64,000 nucleotides of DNA, from contig NC_065877.1 in NCBI RefSeq assembly GCF_933775445.1, positions 20,584,001 to 20,648,000 on the forward strand. Reading direction: 5' to 3'. Numbering within the stretch: the stretch's first letter is position 1; every line of letters starts with the position of its first letter. Shown here in pieces: positions 24,807-34,758 of the stretch. A model generated the notes under the pieces. That model saw only the letters and a program-made list of their open reading frames with translations. It was not told the origin of the DNA and searched no databases. Source of the stretch: Argentina anserina. Taxonomy: Eukaryota; Streptophyta; Magnoliopsida; Rosales; Rosaceae. Made by a program: the position numbers and the translations under genes.

Positions 24807-24999
24807 TGACAATGTGCATCTTATTGCGTGATAGATAGGCAGTCTGCCTAAATAGAGCTCTAGCTCTAGTTAAAAGAGGAATTGCAATCCCCTTGTTCGG
24901 GAAATGGGTTTTGATTAATGGGAGTGTGGCGTTAGTTGATTGTTGGAGGACTGTTAGTTAGGCGAGTGGGTTTTTCTTTTAGAAAGGGAAGGGATAAGG

Positions 25000-25547
25000 T
25001 CGCGTGAAGACCTGGGTTCAGTTGTTCGCTCCCCAGATTCCAAAGTTTCACCCAACACTTCCATTTACAGACAATAATCATCATGTTTTCACAACCCAAG
25101 AAGCCCGACGGTATCGCCGTCCTCCAACGACGTTGTGGCAGCGCATGGGTACCATTCGACTTGCATCTCCATCGGCGACATCGCTATGATTTTGGTGTGT
25201 CCATTGGTTGATTGTGGGAGAGAATCAACGACCTCAAGTTCGGTAGCTACGCCGGTCCTTTGACTTTGGTGCTTGCGTAGCGTTGACCACCGCACCAAAA
25301 CCTTCCTGCGATCTCGTGACATCATTGATTTCTTCCATACTTTGTCTCTGAATTGAAATTCAAAGATGATTTCTTTGTTCTTCGAGTTTCAATCGGAAAC
25401 TGAGTTTCTCTATGTTTGATGTTAAACCCTAAATCAGTTTAAGTTTTGTACATATGTTCTTTGGAGTGACTGGGTTTTGATCTTATTGTTTGTTAAATAT
25501 TATTTTTGAGGATGATAATTGAGAAGAGAAGCGGGAAGAACACAAAT

Positions 25548-25588
<41 letters not shown>

Positions 25589-25650
25589 ATGCACTTGTTA
25601 AATTGGCATGCAGCAAACTACTGCTTGTGCCCATGCTCTAGTGGAGCACA
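25000..25650. other. Gene-like GC-richer stretch and GA microsatellite
   Basis: 25005-25330 has exon-like composition, but frames are short and broken; a plus-strand reading gives MFSQPKKPDGIAVLQ then, in another frame, LWERINDLKFGSYAG, neither recognised. A (GA)n run occupies 25550-25585. The chromovirus at 25657 inserted next to it. Confidence 0.3.
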
Positions 25651-25656
25651 GAATAC

Positions 25657-26186
25657 TGTCACGAGCTTACTCTTTTGCTATGCAACTCGTGCGGTATAAG
25701 CAACTCCCTTATGTTAAGTCAGTCTTACTCTCGCAAACGCTCTGCTAGAACAATTGAAAGGCAAAGAAGAATATCTCGAAAGAGAACTTATATTGAACAA
25801 AGAAAGAACTTACAAGTATGCTTGATAGCTTGTTTCTTGCTTGATTGCTTGACGGAGCAAAAAATGAGAGGGGTGCCTTGCTATTTATAGGCCTCCTCAT
25901 CCTACTTGGCTAGTTCTAGAGATTTCTAGGACTATGTACAATGTAGATGACTCTAGAGAGTTCTATACAATTCTACATAACTCTAAGATGAACCTTCAGT
26001 GTTCCAGAGAATTCTTGAGTGGTCTAGTTCACCTAGCCTCTCCAAGGTTCTAGAGATATCCGGAAATATCCCAAGGCTTCTTGAGACTTCTAACGCCTTC
26101 TAGGATCTTCCAAAGTGTTCCGACATGTTCCGGATCCGTCTAGAATGCTCAAGGTAAAATTTGGCTTAAGTTGGCGGGATGTGACA
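25657..26186 (-). repeat. Chromovirus 3' LTR (left copy)
   Basis: 530 bp; on the minus strand it begins TGTCACATCCCGCC and ends GCTCGTGACA. It differs from the right copy mainly in the first 110 plus-strand bases, mostly by C/T and G/A transitions. Confidence 0.93.
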
Positions 26187-26201
26187 TTCTCCCCCACCAA
26201 A
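26187..26201 (-). other. Chromovirus polypurine tract
   Basis: On the minus strand ggtgggggagaa directly precedes the LTR start TGTCAC; it is the expected plus-strand primer site. Confidence 0.8.
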
Positions 26202-26253
26202 TCCCGCGATGCCCTCATTGCGCCTCGTTGTATTTTTGGATCTTGTCCTTGAA

Positions 26254-27240
26254 CTACCAAAGCGTATCCTCAGACTCCCAGCTTGCTTCCGTATCGGGCA
26301 GACCTCTCAACTTGATGAGGTACTCTTTGTAACTTGGCACACCTCGACGTCGAATGACCCAATCTGTGAGTACTTCATCGACTTCCTTGTCGAAGTTGGT
26401 GATCACCGTCGTAGGTGCCCGATGCGATATCCCTCTCGATGGGTCTTCCTCGTCCTCATTGTAAGGCTTTAACATACTCACATGGAAGACCGGATGTATC
26501 TTTAACTTGGGTGGGAGGTTGAGCTTGTATGAAACTTTGCTTATGCGTTTGATAACTTCAAACGACCCTTCATATCTGCGGATCAAGCCCTTGTGCACCT
26601 TTCTAAAGGCCTTGAACTGCTGCGGCAAGAGTTTCACAAGTACAAGGTCGCCTTCCTTGAACTCGACATGCCTCCTCTTCTTGTCCGCCCACTTCTTCAT
26701 CCTCTTGGCAGCCTTGTGCAACGCCGCTCGAGCTAACTCCGCTCGCTCGTGCCATGACTTGGCAAACTTGAACGCGGCTGGACTCTTCCCTTCATAGTGA
26801 GTGGCAAGGGATATAGGGGTTGTAGGCTGCTGTCCCAACACAATTTCAAAAGGACTCTTATTGGTGGCCTCACTTTGCTGCAAGTTATAAGAAAACTGCG
26901 CCATATCTAGAAGCTTGGCCCAATCCTTTTGATTGGCACTTACATAGTGCCGCAAGTATAGCTCCAAGAGAGCATTGACGCGTTCCGTTTGACCGTTGCT
27001 TTGTGGATGGAAGCTTGTTGAAAAGTTCAAGTCCGTCCCTAGCATCTTGAACAGCTCCGTCCAAAATCTCCCCGTGAAGCGCGAGTCTCTATCGCTGACA
27101 ATGTTCCTTGGAACTCCCCAAAGCTTGACTACATTGCGTAGGAATAGCCTTGCTGTCTCCTCCGCGGTGTAGTCAGTTGATGCGGCCATGAAGGTTGCAT
27201 ACTTGCTAAATCTGTCCACCACCACAATGATGCTCCCAAA
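26254..27240 (-). pseudogene. Chromovirus integrase core and chromodomain
   Basis: The stretch begins just after a TAG at 27241-27243 and runs open to its natural stop at 26254-26256. It contains VVVDRFSKYATF, the catalytic SDRDSRFTG and HPQSNGQTERVN (with the last acidic residue of the DDE triad), then the linker KIHPVFHVSMLKPY. Near the C terminus is a chromodomain (DEVLTDWVIRRRG, YLIKLRGLPDTEASWES). Chromodomains of such elements are thought to steer integration by reading histone marks. Confidence 0.9.
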
Positions 27241-28320
27241 CTATTCGGACTTCGGCAGGCAAGTGATGAAGTCCATAGAGACACTCTCCCATGGTCTCTC
27301 GGGTATGGGTAAGGGGTCAAGCAAGCCCCCCGGCTGCTGCTGGACTACTTTGTCTTGTTGGCAAACTAGACATGTCCGCACATACTCTTCGACCCCGTCT
27401 CGCATCCTAGGCCAATAATACATGGACTTTAACAAGGCAAGTGTGCGTTTCATACCTGGGTGGCCGGCCCATTTGGAATCATGGCATTCCTTGGTTAGCT
27501 CCCTTCGTAAGCTACCCCACTTCGGTACGTAGATGCGGCGGCCTCTCGTGTAGATAAGGTCGTTGTCTAGCCAAAACCTCCGGGTTTTTCCTTCCTTGAC
27601 TAAGGTGATGAGGCTTTGTGCTTGAGGGTCTACCCTTAGTCCCTCCTTGATCTTATTTAGCAATGGGCTAGTGACTTGCGAAATGCTTGCAAACTCCACC
27701 TTGCGGCTTAGTGCATCCGCCACCACGTTCGCCTTCCCGGGCTTGTACTCCATGGTGTAGTCAAATTCCGCCAAGAAGTCTTGCCACCTTGCTTGCTTTG
27801 GACTTAGCTTCTTTTGAGTTTGGAAGTAGCTTGTTGCTACATTGTCGGTTATGATAACAAACTTTGTCCCAAGCAAGTAATGTCGCCACACTCGAAGGCA
27901 ATGGATGATGGCCGTCATCTCCTTCTCTTGCATGGTGTAGTGCCGCTCCGTGTCATTGAGCTTCCGACTCTCATAAGCAATTGGATGCCCCTCTTGCATG
28001 AGAACTCCACCGATGGCAAAGTCGGAAGCATCGGTGTGCACTTCGTATGGCTTGGAGTGGTCCGGTAGGCTAAGTACGAGCTCCTCGCATATTGCCTTCT
28101 TCAAGTCTTCAAAGGCTTCTTGACACTCTGTTGTCCATTCCCATGCCTTGTTCTTCTTGAGAAGGTCGGTTAAAGGTGCAGCCCTCGCCGAGTATCCCTT
28201 GATAAAACGGCGATAATAGTTAATTAGCCCAAGAAAAGATCTTAGTTCATGTACCTTAGTGGGTGGCTCCCATTCTTGGATGGAATGCACCTTGCAATCC
28301 TCCATCATAAGCTTGCCGTC
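27241..28320 (-). pseudogene. Chromovirus RNase H and integrase zinc domain
   Basis: In the same frame as its neighbours and bounded by TAG stops at 28321-28323 and 27241-27243. It contains the end of the reverse transcriptase ([15 protein letters not shown]), RNase H with [13 protein letters not shown] and [10 protein letters not shown], then the HHCC zinc domain ([10 protein letters not shown] ... CLVCQQDK) and the first integrase Asp ([11 protein letters not shown]). Confidence 0.9.
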
Positions 28321-29283
28321 CTAGATCTTGTGCCCCAAGAACGACACCTCCGGCTTCGCGAATGAGCATTTCTCCATCTTAATGTATAGCTGGTTTTCCC
28401 GCAAAACCTTAAGCACTTCCCGCAAATGCTCCACATGCTCTCGCATGGTCTTGCTATACACCACTATGTCATCCAAGTAGACGACCACAAACCGATCCAA
28501 GTAGGGGTGGAACAATTTGTTCATCAAGGTGCAAAATGTCGCCGGTGCATTAGCTAGACCGAAAGGCATGACCAAGAATTCATAAGATCCATACCTTGTG
28601 ATGCATGCGGTCTTCGGCTCATCTCCTTCCGCAATGCGTACTTGGTAGTACCCCAAACGAAGGTCTAACTTTGAGAAGTAGCGTGCATGACCCAATTGAT
28701 CAAAGAGATCGGCAATGAGAGGGATATGGTACTTGTTCTTTACCATGATCTTGTTGAGCGCCCTATAGTCGATGCACATGCGTAGAGATCCGTCCTTCTT
28801 CTTTTGGAATAAGACCGGGGCACCGAACGGGGCTTTCGAAGGTCTAATGAACCCCGCGTCCAAAAGTTCCTTCAATTGCCTCCTTACCTCCGCTAACTCG
28901 GGAGGCGCCATGCGGTATGCGCCCATGGCGGGTGGTTTTGTCCCTGGTTCCAACTCTATCTCATGGTCGATCTCTCTCCTTGGGGGTAGTCTCTTGGGCA
29001 GCTCCGTGGGCGATACATCCTTGAACTCTTCAAAAACTGCTACTACCTCCTTGGGCATGTCATCTTGTGGCATTGGCTCCGCATCATCAAACTCGCTAAG
29101 GATGGCCAAGTAGCTTTCCTCTTCCCTCTTGATGCCTTTCTTGAATTGCAATACCGACAAGACCTTGATGTCTTGCTTTGCTCCTCGGGTTGTTGGTACC
29201 ACACACGACCTCTCGCCATCCATAATGCATAAGCTATTGGCGAATGGCACGGGGAATGCCTTGACTTGATTGTGAAACTCCAA
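28321..29283 (-). pseudogene. Chromovirus reverse transcriptase
   Basis: It carries the standard gypsy RT blocks: [44 protein letters not shown] and the catalytic YLDDIVVYS (about 28475). A TAG at 28321-28323 replaces a Gln-like codon just after FLGHKI. Upstream it is joined to the protease by a one-base shift near 29285. Confidence 0.92.
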
Positions 29284-29699
29284 CCCAAGACTACCTTGTA
29301 GTCATCCATCGGTACAATCGAGAAATCTAGGTTCCCACACCAAGCTCCCACGCTTGTTTTGACTCCTCGAGCTACTCCTTGTATTGGGAGGGCAGGTGAG
29401 TTAACCGCCTTAATGGAACCTCCTCCATTTGTTGCCTTAGGTCCAAGCTTGCGTGCCTCTTCAACGGAAATAAAGTTGTGGGTTACTCCCGTGTCGAGCA
29501 TTGCCGTTGTTGGCTTCCCACTTATGATGATATCCGTGAAGAGCAAACCTTTGGCTTGGACCTTGGGTGTTGAGTGGATAGCATTAAACACCTGCAAAGA
29601 TCCCAAGTGTGCACCTCCATTGCCACACTCGGCTTCACTCTCGCCTTGATGACTTCCTAGGAGTGCGCTTAGAGCTCTCCTTTGTGGGCAATGCCTAGC
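29284..29699 (-). pseudogene. Chromovirus aspartic protease
   Basis: The active-site motif is AMLDTGVTHNFIS near 29500, preceded by TDIIISGKP. The frame matches the preceding zinc-knuckle stretch. It leaves frame at about 29285, where VVLG is followed by out-of-frame residues; the RT frame picks up at EFHNQVKAF. Confidence 0.85.
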
Positions 29700-30859
29700 T
29701 CAATGCGGACCATCGCATAACAAGCACTTGTTGTCATTAGGCTTGTCCCAGCTCCGCATGTCCCGTTGCTTGCCTTTATCCTTGAATCTTGCCGAGTAGC
29801 TCTCTCGGTGTGGCTCCTCCTTGCGTTGGACTTTGTCTCCCCCACCTTTGGCATAGTTGCTCTTTTTCTCTTTTGGCTTGGTGTACTCCCTTGTACTTGA
29901 GAAATCAACTAAGCCCTCGGCCACGGCTATGGCGCTAGCAAGGTCTTGCACTCCACGTCGCCTTAGTTCTGTCTTGGCCCATGATTGGAGACCATCCATG
30001 AAGTTAAAGAGAGCATCTTGTCGGATAAGTCGAGGATCTCAAGCACCAAGTTAGTGAATTCTCTAATATATTCACGAATAGGCCCAGTGTGCTTGAGCCT
30101 TTGCAAGCGAGCTCTTGCCTCATCCTCAGCATTCTCGGGATAAAATTGCTTCTTGAGTTCTTTAACAAAGTCATCAAAGGTAGAGATGGTGCACATACCT
30201 CTTTCGACATCTCCTTGCCTTCTCCTCCACCACAACATGGCGGTGTCGGTGAGATAAAGAGTCGCGGTCTTTATCTTGGCATCCTCCTCCATGATGCCTA
30301 CGGCCCCAAAGTATTGATCTAGCCCCCATAAGAAGTTGTCTACTTCTCGACCGTTGTGCATGCCTCTGAAGCTCTTTGGCTTTGGCACCTCGATCCGCTT
30401 GGCCTCCACGCCACTGTTGGTGCTAGCCCCCGCGGCTAGTGCGCGCTTGCATAGGGCAAGATCTGCCTGCATTGCCTCTATGCGTGCAGAATCTGCCTGC
30501 ATCTCCTCCATGCGTGCAAGCATGCTATTGTGCTCCATTTCTTGCACCTCACGCATCCGGGCGAGTTCCCCCATGAACTCCTCGCGAACCTTGTCAATCT
30601 CTCCCCGCAAGGACTCCTCTAGCTTGAGCATCATGCCCTTGATCGCAATGTGGATTGCGGCGTCCTCCGCCTCCAAGTCTTCCACCTGGGCTCCCATGCC
30701 ACTCACGCTCTCTTCTACTTGAGATAGTCGTGAGTCGATTGCAGCTAACATGTCCTTCACCCGTTCCTTCTTTGGAACCGTCGGGTTGACAAGTTCTTCA
30801 TGACCATTCTCTTGCGTGTCGTCGGAAACACTACCAACAAGATTGCCATTCTTTGCCAT
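29700..30859 (-). pseudogene. Chromovirus gag with zinc knuckle
   Basis: The ATG at 30859 (MAKNGNLVGSV) opens a coiled-coil-like N terminus rich in Glu and Met, then the retrotransposon gag domain (FRGMHNGREVDNFLWGLDQY, LYLTDTAMLWWRRR, LKKQFYPENAEDEAR). A frameshift near 29999 moves the rest to another frame. The zinc knuckle CLLCDGPH is cut after its His by TGA at 29700-29702, probably from a CGA Arg codon; the final Cys (ARHCP) follows in frame. Confidence 0.9.
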
Positions 30860-30890
30860 TGTGTCGAGCTAGCCTCTTGATCGAACTTCG

Positions 30891-30902
30891 GCTCTGATAC
30901 CA
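30891..30902 (-). other. Chromovirus primer-binding site (tRNA-iMet)
   Basis: On the minus strand TGGTATCAGAGC lies two bases inside the 5' (right) LTR. It matches initiator tRNA-Met. Confidence 0.9.
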
Positions 30903-30904
30903 AC

Positions 30905-31431
30905 TGTCACGAGCTTACTCTTTTGCTATGCAACTCGTGTGGCCTTAGCAACTCCCTTATGCTAAGTCAGCCTTACTCTCACAAACGCCCTGCTAGAACA
31001 ATTGAAAGGCAAAGAAGAATATCTCGAAAGAGAACTTATATTGAACAAAGAAAGAACTTACAAGTATGCTTGATAGCTTGCTTCTTGCTTGATTGCTTGA
31101 TGGAGCAAATGAGAGGGGTGTCTTACTATTTATAGGCCTCCTCATCCTACTTGGCTAGTTCTAGAGATTTCTAGGACTATGTACAATGTAGATGACTCTA
31201 GAGAGTTCTATACAATTCTACATAACTCTAAGATGAACATTGAGTGTTCTAGAGAATTCTTGAGTGGTCTAGTTCACCTAGCCTCTCCAAGGTTCTAGAG
31301 ATATCCGGAAATGTCCCAAGACTTCTTGAGACTTCTAACGCCTTCTAGGATCTTCCAAAGTGTTCCGCCATGTTCCGGATCCGTCTAAAATGCTCAAGGT
31401 AAAATTTGACTTAAGTTGGCGGGATGTGACA
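30905..31431 (-). repeat. Chromovirus 5' LTR (right copy)
   Basis: 527 bp, partner of 25657-26186, with a TATA-like box on the minus strand (CTATAAATAG near 31125-31135). Confidence 0.93.
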
Positions 31432-31436
31432 ATACG

Positions 31437-33010
31437 CTCTCCTTGCCCAAAAGGCACGAATATCCATTATCCAAAATCAGAAGAGAATAGAGAAAAAAGG
31501 CAAATGATTGAAGATAATTACCCGAATATAAAAACCAAAAATAGTGTTGAATTAGCAGGATGAGGAGAAAAGAAGCCAAGAAAGTATGGATAAGCTTGGC
31601 CAGTTTATCTTGTGGAGACAGGGGACCACACAATCAAGTCCGTATACAACTACAAAAGGCCGCATAAACCACAAGGGTGTAAAACAACTTGCGACTTGTC
31701 CACCCCTACCATTTCCTCTCCTGCGTCGTCAAGTCGTCTCTGTACTTTTCCCACTGTGTATCCAAACCAAAGGAAAGAGGAGAAGGGAGAAGCAGATCAT
31801 GCCATCTATAAATCTCCAATACAAATTTGTGAGATGGGAAATAGCTCTACAACACTGGCTATGGTACACACCCTACTTTGTGTCCTTGCACAATCCGTAG
31901 TAAATCATTGAAGTGTGTACCAAACAATGCACATGGACTTCCACTCATTACCTTCCTAATTTTGATGAACGAACTAAAAGGTCTCTTGCTTCTTCTTTTT
32001 TTTGGAATAGAAAAGGTCTCTTGCTTTTACTAGTATGAAAAAAGAAAAAAGAAAAAAGAGTGATTAGTTAATGCGAAGTGTGTACGTAAATGTTCTCATT
32101 GGCCCCTTTAGAGAAACGCCGGCTCCTCTATCGACCTATGCCCCGGCAATATAATAAGGACATCAATCTACAACGGTTTCGCACTTACATTTTAGATCAT
32201 GGATGCTTACGCGTGGGTTTCATCCCTTCGTTTTATTTGGTTCTTAAGAACTACATATGGTTCTCGGTCATCTCTCATAAGTCACCTCTCCTTTGTGGCT
32301 TGGATTTCCATGGTGGAATTTAAAGTGCTATTTCGGTCTATATATGAGTGAGATATAGGTTTCCTCTCACTATTATAGTTGCGCATTGGATCGAGTTGGA
32401 GAGCCATGCATTTTGCAATTAGTAGTTTTTTGGACCTTGCTATTAAACTTTGTAATTATGTTTATTACAAATTAATGAATTTTGCATTTCTGAACAAACA
32501 TAGTTAACAAGAATAGAACCTAGGAGGAGCTAATAATGATTAATGACTTGTTGAAAAAAACAAATTATGCTCAATGACTTTGAACATCTCATATGCCCAG
32601 GGTTGCATAAGTATAAATCTCTACTACTATAAAGCGGACAATCAAAAATTTTACCAAAATGTGAATTGCCGAAATTGCTTATCTATTTTCCTAACTGATA
32701 AATAGATAGACAGAAGTATAACCGTTAATTTTCCTCAATTGAATAAATAAATAATATTTTTTTCAAAAATTAATTACCCACTCTTTTACACACAATAGGG
32801 TGTGAGCAGTTTCTAATTTAATATAAGAGGCTCAAAACTTAAGAAAAGAAAAGGCACATTGAGATTTACTTGTTTATGAATTTGTAAACTTACTTAGATC
32901 CATAGAAAATAAATACATTGAAGACAAAAAAAACCCGACAAAAAAAGGGGGGTTTACTTTTTTCAATTAGATTTCAACTGTAAAAATTTAGTTACAACTA
33001 TATCCCGTAA
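31437..33010. other. Intergenic region, nothing recognised
   Basis: Short open stretches on both strands (for example 31586-31900 and 32090-32323 plus) match no family I know. An AAGAAAAA-type purine run lies near 32040-32055. Confidence 0.35.
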
Positions 33011-33015
33011 AGGAA

Positions 33016-33230
33016 ATGAGACCTAAGAAGCACGGAAGCTTGCCTGCAGTCGCGCTTCGCGCTTCTGAAGCGGAAGCGAATCGGAAACGCGCCGGAAGCG
33101 GGCGAAGCGGTTGGAAGCGCGATTCCGAGAAAAAAGATGGTTTGGAAGCGATATGGAAGCGCGAGCTTCCAAATTGGAAGCGTCAAATAGGCTGGAAGGA
33201 AGCGTGGGCAATTGGGAAGGGTGGAAGCAT
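33016..33230. repeat. GGAAGC-rich clustered repeat, probable transposon end
   Basis: The hexamer GGAAGC or GAAGCG and its complement GCTTCC/CGCTTC occur more than a dozen times in about 200 bp. The segment ggaagcgcgagcttccaaattggaagcg has the same layout as ggacacgcgagtatccaaattggacacg in the element at 38902-39544. Such short clustered motifs are typical of subterminal transposase-binding regions. No complete ends were found. Confidence 0.45.
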
Positions 33231-33310
33231 CATCAACCAAATCCTCCTAAACCCATCAACGCCCACAACTACCCCACTCTCATCCTCTGCCTCTCTCGGA
33301 GCCTCGCTCA

Positions 33311-34301
33311 CCCGAACCCGAAGGCACCGGCGACCGTTATCTCGATAGCCGCCGCTCCGACGACGCCGCCAAGCTCCTCCTTAAGGAAAAGAAGAAGAAG
33401 GGGCTTAAAGAGAAGCCGCTGAAGCTCTCCACCGCGGTCGCTTACTGCTACGGCTGTGGAGCTCCGTTACAGACTTCGGGTTATTCTGACCCGTGACTTA
33501 TGCGTTTTGGTATACACTGCGTTCAATTTTGATATACTGTTTCGTAATTTCGCTCCAGTTTTGGCTTTGATAGAATCAAATGTGGAAATGTAGTTTAGGT
33601 TTATTGTGTATTTTGATGTGCAGAAGAAGAAGCACCACCAGCTTAGGACTCTGATATGTGGAAGATGCAAGCTGCTTTCTCATGGCCACATGATAACTGC
33701 CGTGGGCGGGAACAACGGTTATTCTGGCGGGAAACAGTTCATCATGGCGGAGCAGCTCCGGGAGAAGCTCTCGCATTTGCTCTACGAGAGAGCCTTGATA
33801 GTGAAATTGGTATACTCTACTTGCTGGCATTTTGTTTCGAGTGAGTTGTGTTGAGCAATGTTGGTTATTTTTTTAAATGGATATTGGAATGTAGGTTGAT
33901 ATTGTGGACTTCAACAGTAGTTTTTTTTTTTGCTCGTGTGCGTGATTTGGCCGGTGCGAACCCTATAATGTTAGTGATTACTAAGGTACTAAGATGGTGA
34001 TTAGTACTTAATGTGGCGTTGATGAATGCAGCTTTCTAATTGGAGTTTGTAATGACATATTGATTTGCTTCCGAAAGGGACTGATTTTAATTGTATTGGT
34101 GATTGGGTTTTGGAGGCCACTGTAAAGAAGAAGCTTAAGTAAGATTTGTTACCTTGGCCATGCTTTTACTAATGCATATAGTTTCAATCTGAAAAGTGTC
34201 TGTGTCTGCTTGTTGGCAGTGTTATGAGTGTTCATCTGATGAGTTCGAGGTCTTTGGTTGGAGTAGCTGGAGTTGCATCAGAGATTCAAAAGGAAAAGAA
34301 G
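33311..34301 (+). pseudogene. NOA1: Truncated NOA1/RIF1 (plastid circularly permuted GTPase) pseudogene, exons 1-5
   Basis: Recognisable exons: 33311 to about 33501 (KLSTAVAYCYGCGAPLQTS, with the CYGC zinc motif at 33445-33456), 33624-33809 (KKKHHQLRTLICGRCKLLSH ... RALIVKL, exactly 62 codons), 33895-33985 (VDIVDFN ... ARVRDLAGANPIMLVITK), 34059-34138 (IDLLPKGTDFNCIGDW) and 34220-34301 (SVHLMSSRSLVGVAGVASEI). Intact NOA1/RIF1 is about 560 residues and acts in plastid ribosome assembly. Here the zinc-finger region and the G4 motif (TK|ID) remain, while G1-G3 and the C-terminal domain are missing; similarity ends at the donor after 34301. Defects: a frameshift at the end of exon 1, an 11-T run that shifts exon 3, and an AT where the AG acceptor before exon 4 should be. 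Introns are kept, so it is a DNA-level copy, not a retrocopy. Confidence 0.85.
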
Positions 34302-34758
34302 GTATTTTGTTCCAAGTTAATGTGCATCTGCATTATGAAATTCAATAACTTGACTAAAGCCATTGATATCAGTTAAATAATTATGGCCAGCGGATGAAAC
34401 AAAATTCCATGGATTGAAATGGAAAAAAAGGGAGTGGAGTGAGGTTAGTGTTTTTGGAGGATTAAACAATTGAATAGAAAATGAAAACTCGAACACGAGG
34501 AAGAAAACGGCTGAGGCATAGAATGATTTCAATGTTCCGTATCCATATCTCCCATATATATCCGAACTCAATCAACACTGACTTTAGCACCTCCACGCGC
34601 CCCACCACCTAATATACGTACATCGTATTCACACAGCGACAAATCACACCACCCCTTCCATTTCACTCCTACTCTCTCCTTTTCTTCTTCTTCTCCTCCT
34701 TTCATTTCTAGATTATTATTCCCCTAGCATAACTCTCTCGCAAACCTTAAAACCCACC
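34302..34758 (+). promoter_or_regulatory. MAX2 upstream region and 5' leader
   Basis: 457 bp separate the end of the NOA1 fragment from the MAX2 start codon. The last 100 bp are pyrimidine-rich (ctctcctttt cttcttcttc tcctcc near 34673-34700), typical of a plant 5' leader. I see no definite TATA box. The MAX2 promoter may extend into the NOA1 fragment. Confidence 0.45.

Larger units (their letters stand above)
25657..31431 (-). mobile_element. Ty3/gypsy chromovirus, full length, lightly damaged
   Basis: Two LTRs of about 530 bp bound a minus-strand gag-protease-RT-RNase H-integrase-chromodomain polyprotein. The tRNA-iMet primer site lies beside the right LTR and the polypurine tract beside the left LTR. 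The flanks share ATAC (25653-25656 and 31432-31435), a target duplication of at least 4 bp, or AATAC if the terminal A is shared. Coding damage is slight: three stops and about two frameshifts. The integrase-RT order and the C-terminal chromodomain identify a chromovirus; I do not assign the clade. Confidence 0.93.
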
